Positions 62,273 through 64,000 of a stretch of 64,000 bases of DNA are shown piece after piece. The DNA is taken from assembly GCA_964036195.1 (NCBI GenBank), contig OZ038454.1:25716315-25780314 (forward strand). The letters are read 5' to 3'. This DNA is from Sphaerolaimus hirsutus. Lineage: Eukaryota; Nematoda; Chromadorea; Monhysterida; Sphaerolaimidae. Each line of letters starts with the position of its first letter. The first letter of the stretch is position 1. Made by a program: the position numbers and the translations under genes. The notes beneath the pieces were generated by a model. It saw only the letters and a program-made list of their open reading frames with translations. It did no database searches and had not been told where the DNA came from.

Positions 62273-62463
62273 GTGCCAGTTCCGGACACTGTAAAGCGGC
62301 ATGTAAAATGTCAAATGTCACGCAAAGTGTCAAAAGTCATGGAAAATGCCCTGCAAAATGGCAACCGAGTTGCCATTTTGCAGGGCATTTGACATGACTT
62401 TTGACACTTTGCGTGACATTTTACATTTTACAGGGCATTTTACAGGGTCCGGGACTGCCCCAG
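62273..62463 (+). other. Intron made entirely of a transposable element (introner)
   Basis: This 191-nt intron is the CCWGG-family element 62,274-62,459 plus parts of its duplicated CCAGG. The donor CCAG|GTGCC uses the last G of the left copy and the first T of the element. The acceptor CCCCAG|G is the right copy. Removal restores the uninterrupted exon with one CCAGG. Confidence 0.9.
62274..62459. mobile_element. CCWGG-family element forming an exact intron (CCAGG duplication)
   Basis: The left end TGCCAGTTCCGGACACTGTA mirrors the right end TACAGGGTCCGGGACTGCC. Flanks are CCAGG (62,269-62,273 and 62,460-62,464). The interior is a near-perfect palindrome of TGTAAAATGTCAAATGTCAC words around GGCAACCGAGTTGCC. 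Confidence 0.9.
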
Positions 62464-62607
62464 GCCGCGCGGCAGCACGTCGAATGTGGGCGCCGGCCGC
62501 GCTCGTCTGTTGTCGTCGGCGCCGCCGCCGCCCAACTCGACCGTGTCGGATTCGGAGGCGTCCAAGTTGGCCGCGGGCAGCTCGGCGCCGGCGAACTTCA
62601 ACCGCAG
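62464..62607 (+). CDS. wake: wake exon: Ser/Ala/Pro-rich tail region
   Basis: Starts exactly at the introner border. It encodes 'PRGSTSNVGAGRARLLSSAP' and 'NSTVSDSEASKLAAGSSAPA', with donor CCGCAG|GTGGGT. Enters and leaves in phase 2. Confidence 0.9.
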
Positions 62608-62976
62608 GTGGGTTGCCACTTGACGTTATACACCTTGCGTGGTTCACATTGGAAGCGTGCCAACGACTTACAGTTTAAGTTTTTACATAACACTTTACAT
62701 CAAAAGTGTTTTATGCATGTGACATGTTTCAACCACATCAAGGAGGGTGGGGGTTGTTTGAGGGTGCTTTTATGGTATGCAACGGTATTACTTTGTTACC
62801 AAAAAAAAACATGAAAATACAATAGCAAGTGATACACGTATTCAACGAATACAGAATAAAAATTAATGTAGAATAACAATGGTAAAAAAAATATTTCTCA
62901 AAAAATTCCCCATCACATAAACACCACCACCACTCACCCAATCACACAAAAACGAACCCCCCAAAAAACATCGCAG

Positions 62977-63257
62977 ACAGTCCCCAGCCGAAGACTTATC
63001 AGCGATCGACGAGCTGTACACGTCGACGCAGCGCAGCTCCATGGACGACATGTCGTCGCAGCAGCGACGCGGCGACAACGCGATCTCTGCCGCGCCGGTG
63101 CAGTTGGCTGCGCGTTTGCCGCTGGCGACGGCCAAAAGCGACGCGGGCGCCTTGTCCGAACTGCAGGAGGGCATCAAGAAGGAGGAGAGGGCCAAGTCGC
63201 CACCCAGATTGGGCATTCTGCGTGTCTATGCGGCCTATGACTGCGGGTTGCCTAGAG
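62977..63257 (+). CDS. wake: wake exon: tail and conserved C-terminal 'LRVYAAYDCGL' block
   Basis: Acceptor ACATCGCAG|A, donor CTAGAG|GTATGC. It encodes 'QSPAEDLSAIDELYTSTQRS', a coiled 'ELQEGIKKEERAKSP' and the conserved 'LGILRVYAAYDCGLPRG', which in the family opens a C-terminal ubiquitin/Ras-association-like segment. Enters phase 2, leaves phase 1, so the gene goes on beyond the window. Confidence 0.93.
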
Positions 63258-63280
63258 GTATGCTGGGTGGACTTGACGCT

Positions 63281-63482
63281 TTGGCGCTACGCACACTAGT
63301 TTACTGCCACATTTTGGTAAACTCGTAAATCGGGTTTGAAAGCATTTGAGTTTACCAGAATAAGGTATCTGTCAACTACAGTCGATGGGGGTTAAGAATG
63401 ACTATATTTCAGTAAACTCAAATGCGTTCAAAGTTGATTTATGAGTTTACCAAAATCTGGCAGTAAACTAGCGTGTGCACGC
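63281..63482. mobile_element. Palindromic MITE, GTTTACTAGTGTGC family
   Basis: GGCGCTACGCACACTAGTTT at left and GTAAACTAGCGTGTGCACGC at right, with ATTTGAGTTTACC arms. A more diverged relative follows at about 63,710-63,880. Confidence 0.72.
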
Positions 63483-63903
63483 GCTTTGTTACCGTATTTT
63501 GGCGAAAAAAGTCACGTGAAAGATCAAACATAAAATTCCGCCGAAGTGAGAACAATTAAATGTGATGAGAGAGTCATATTTTTTTTAATTTTTATTCAGA
63601 TTGGATCTGGTATGTTTCGAAATTCCCGACAGAATTCTTATGTGGATAGAGTTATTTGTCAACACTTTCATTTGAGTGATGTTCTCCAAAATATTCAGAT
63701 TTGTGCCTACCTACACACGTAGTTTTCAACTGAAATTTCGAAAACTCATAAATCTCATTTACAAGCATTTGGGTTTACTGAAATTAGTTATTTTTATACT
63801 CATAAACTGTATTTGACAGCCGCCTCATTTTGGACAACTGAAATGCGTCCAAAGTTGATTTTGAGTTGTCAAATTTTTGATTGAAACCAAGTGGGTGTGG
63901 ATC

Positions 63904-64000
63904 AGTGATTGAAAAGCGTCTGCAAAAATAGCCAGCCGCCATCCAGACAATCGGCGCCGGGCGCCAGCGAAAATGGCGCCAAGCGCCCATTAAAGGGCGC
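63904..64000. mobile_element. GGCGCC-family hAT-like element, cut by the window end
   Basis: CAGTGATTGAAAAGCG followed by GGCGCC words; the rest lies beyond the window. Confidence 0.65.

Larger units (their letters stand above)
19145..63257 (+). other. wake: Gene span: ANKFN1 / wide awake (banderuola) ortholog, at least 25 exons, both ends outside
   Basis: A single gene runs along the plus strand. The order of its encoded parts matches the ANKFN1/wide awake family: Ser-rich N-terminal part, ankyrin repeats, a fibronectin type III domain (ending 'CVGWGPP'), the family-specific block with 'GLRNFFRISSNKF' and 'CTWDDSNWL', further conserved segments, and a C-terminal 'LRVYAAYDCGL' block. In flies wide awake promotes sleep onset and acts with a GABA-A receptor, and as banderuola it acts in neuroblast polarity; the mouse homologue is Nmf9. 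The exons are GC-rich and the introns are AT-rich and full of transposons. First exons, promoter and 3' end are not visible. Confidence 0.92.

Noticed and set aside
1-64000. tRNA or rRNA genes
   Set aside because: No cloverleaf-like segment with A and B boxes or rRNA-like stretch stood out by eye; only a tRNA-complementary primer site was seen. A tRNAscan run would decide.

Overview
This is a stretch of a repeat-choked animal genome, most likely an insect or other arthropod. The evidence is GT-AG introns, GC-rich exons in AT-rich introns, a conserved animal neuronal gene, a Ty3/Gypsy-type retroelement and hundreds of small DNA transposons. I cannot name the species.

Left part (about 1-14,500, minus strand): most of a large Ty3/Gypsy-like LTR retroelement. 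Reading 5' to 3' on the minus strand there is a likely LTR, an initiator-Met-tRNA primer site, a long Gag with a zinc knuckle, a membrane-anchored Cys-rich glycoprotein (env-like) region with a furin-type site, an aspartic protease, reverse transcriptase, RNase H and integrase. The env-like region lies between Gag and protease, in the same frame. The copy is broken three ways: a 3.3 kb inverted-repeat DNA transposon (6-bp target duplication) splits Gag from env-pol, the RT has a +1 frameshift at an A/T run, and Gag lacks an early ATG. The 3' LTR lies outside the window.

Right part (about 19,100-63,300, plus strand): at least 25 exons of one gene, the ortholog of ANKFN1 / wide awake (banderuola). 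They cover a Ser-rich N-terminal region, ankyrin repeats, an FN3 domain, the conserved family-specific middle region and a low-complexity tail ending in a conserved segment. Both gene ends lie outside the exons I can identify. Neighbouring exon phases agree at every junction, with two caveats: an exon is missing between 31,913 and 43,453, and a few splice sites are ambiguous.

Everything between the exons is repeat on repeat. Several non-autonomous families have hAT-like ends and perfect or near-perfect 8-bp target duplications, and each has an interior built from its own short word (GGCGCC, CCGTTTTCC, GGCACCGG, TTCGAAAATTCG, ATAAAATAAAAT and others). A TA-target MITE family with ends CCGTATTTCCTCG is very abundant. 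A third family with ends TGCCARTYCC inserts at CCWGG.

The most interesting system is that CCWGG family. It behaves as an introner: the target duplication supplies both splice sites, and at least one wake intron (62,273-62,463) is nothing but such an element. Two more wake introns (29,826-31,041 or -31,050, and 57,160-57,651) consist of the same family inserted at CCNGG sites, with interesting acceptor problems.
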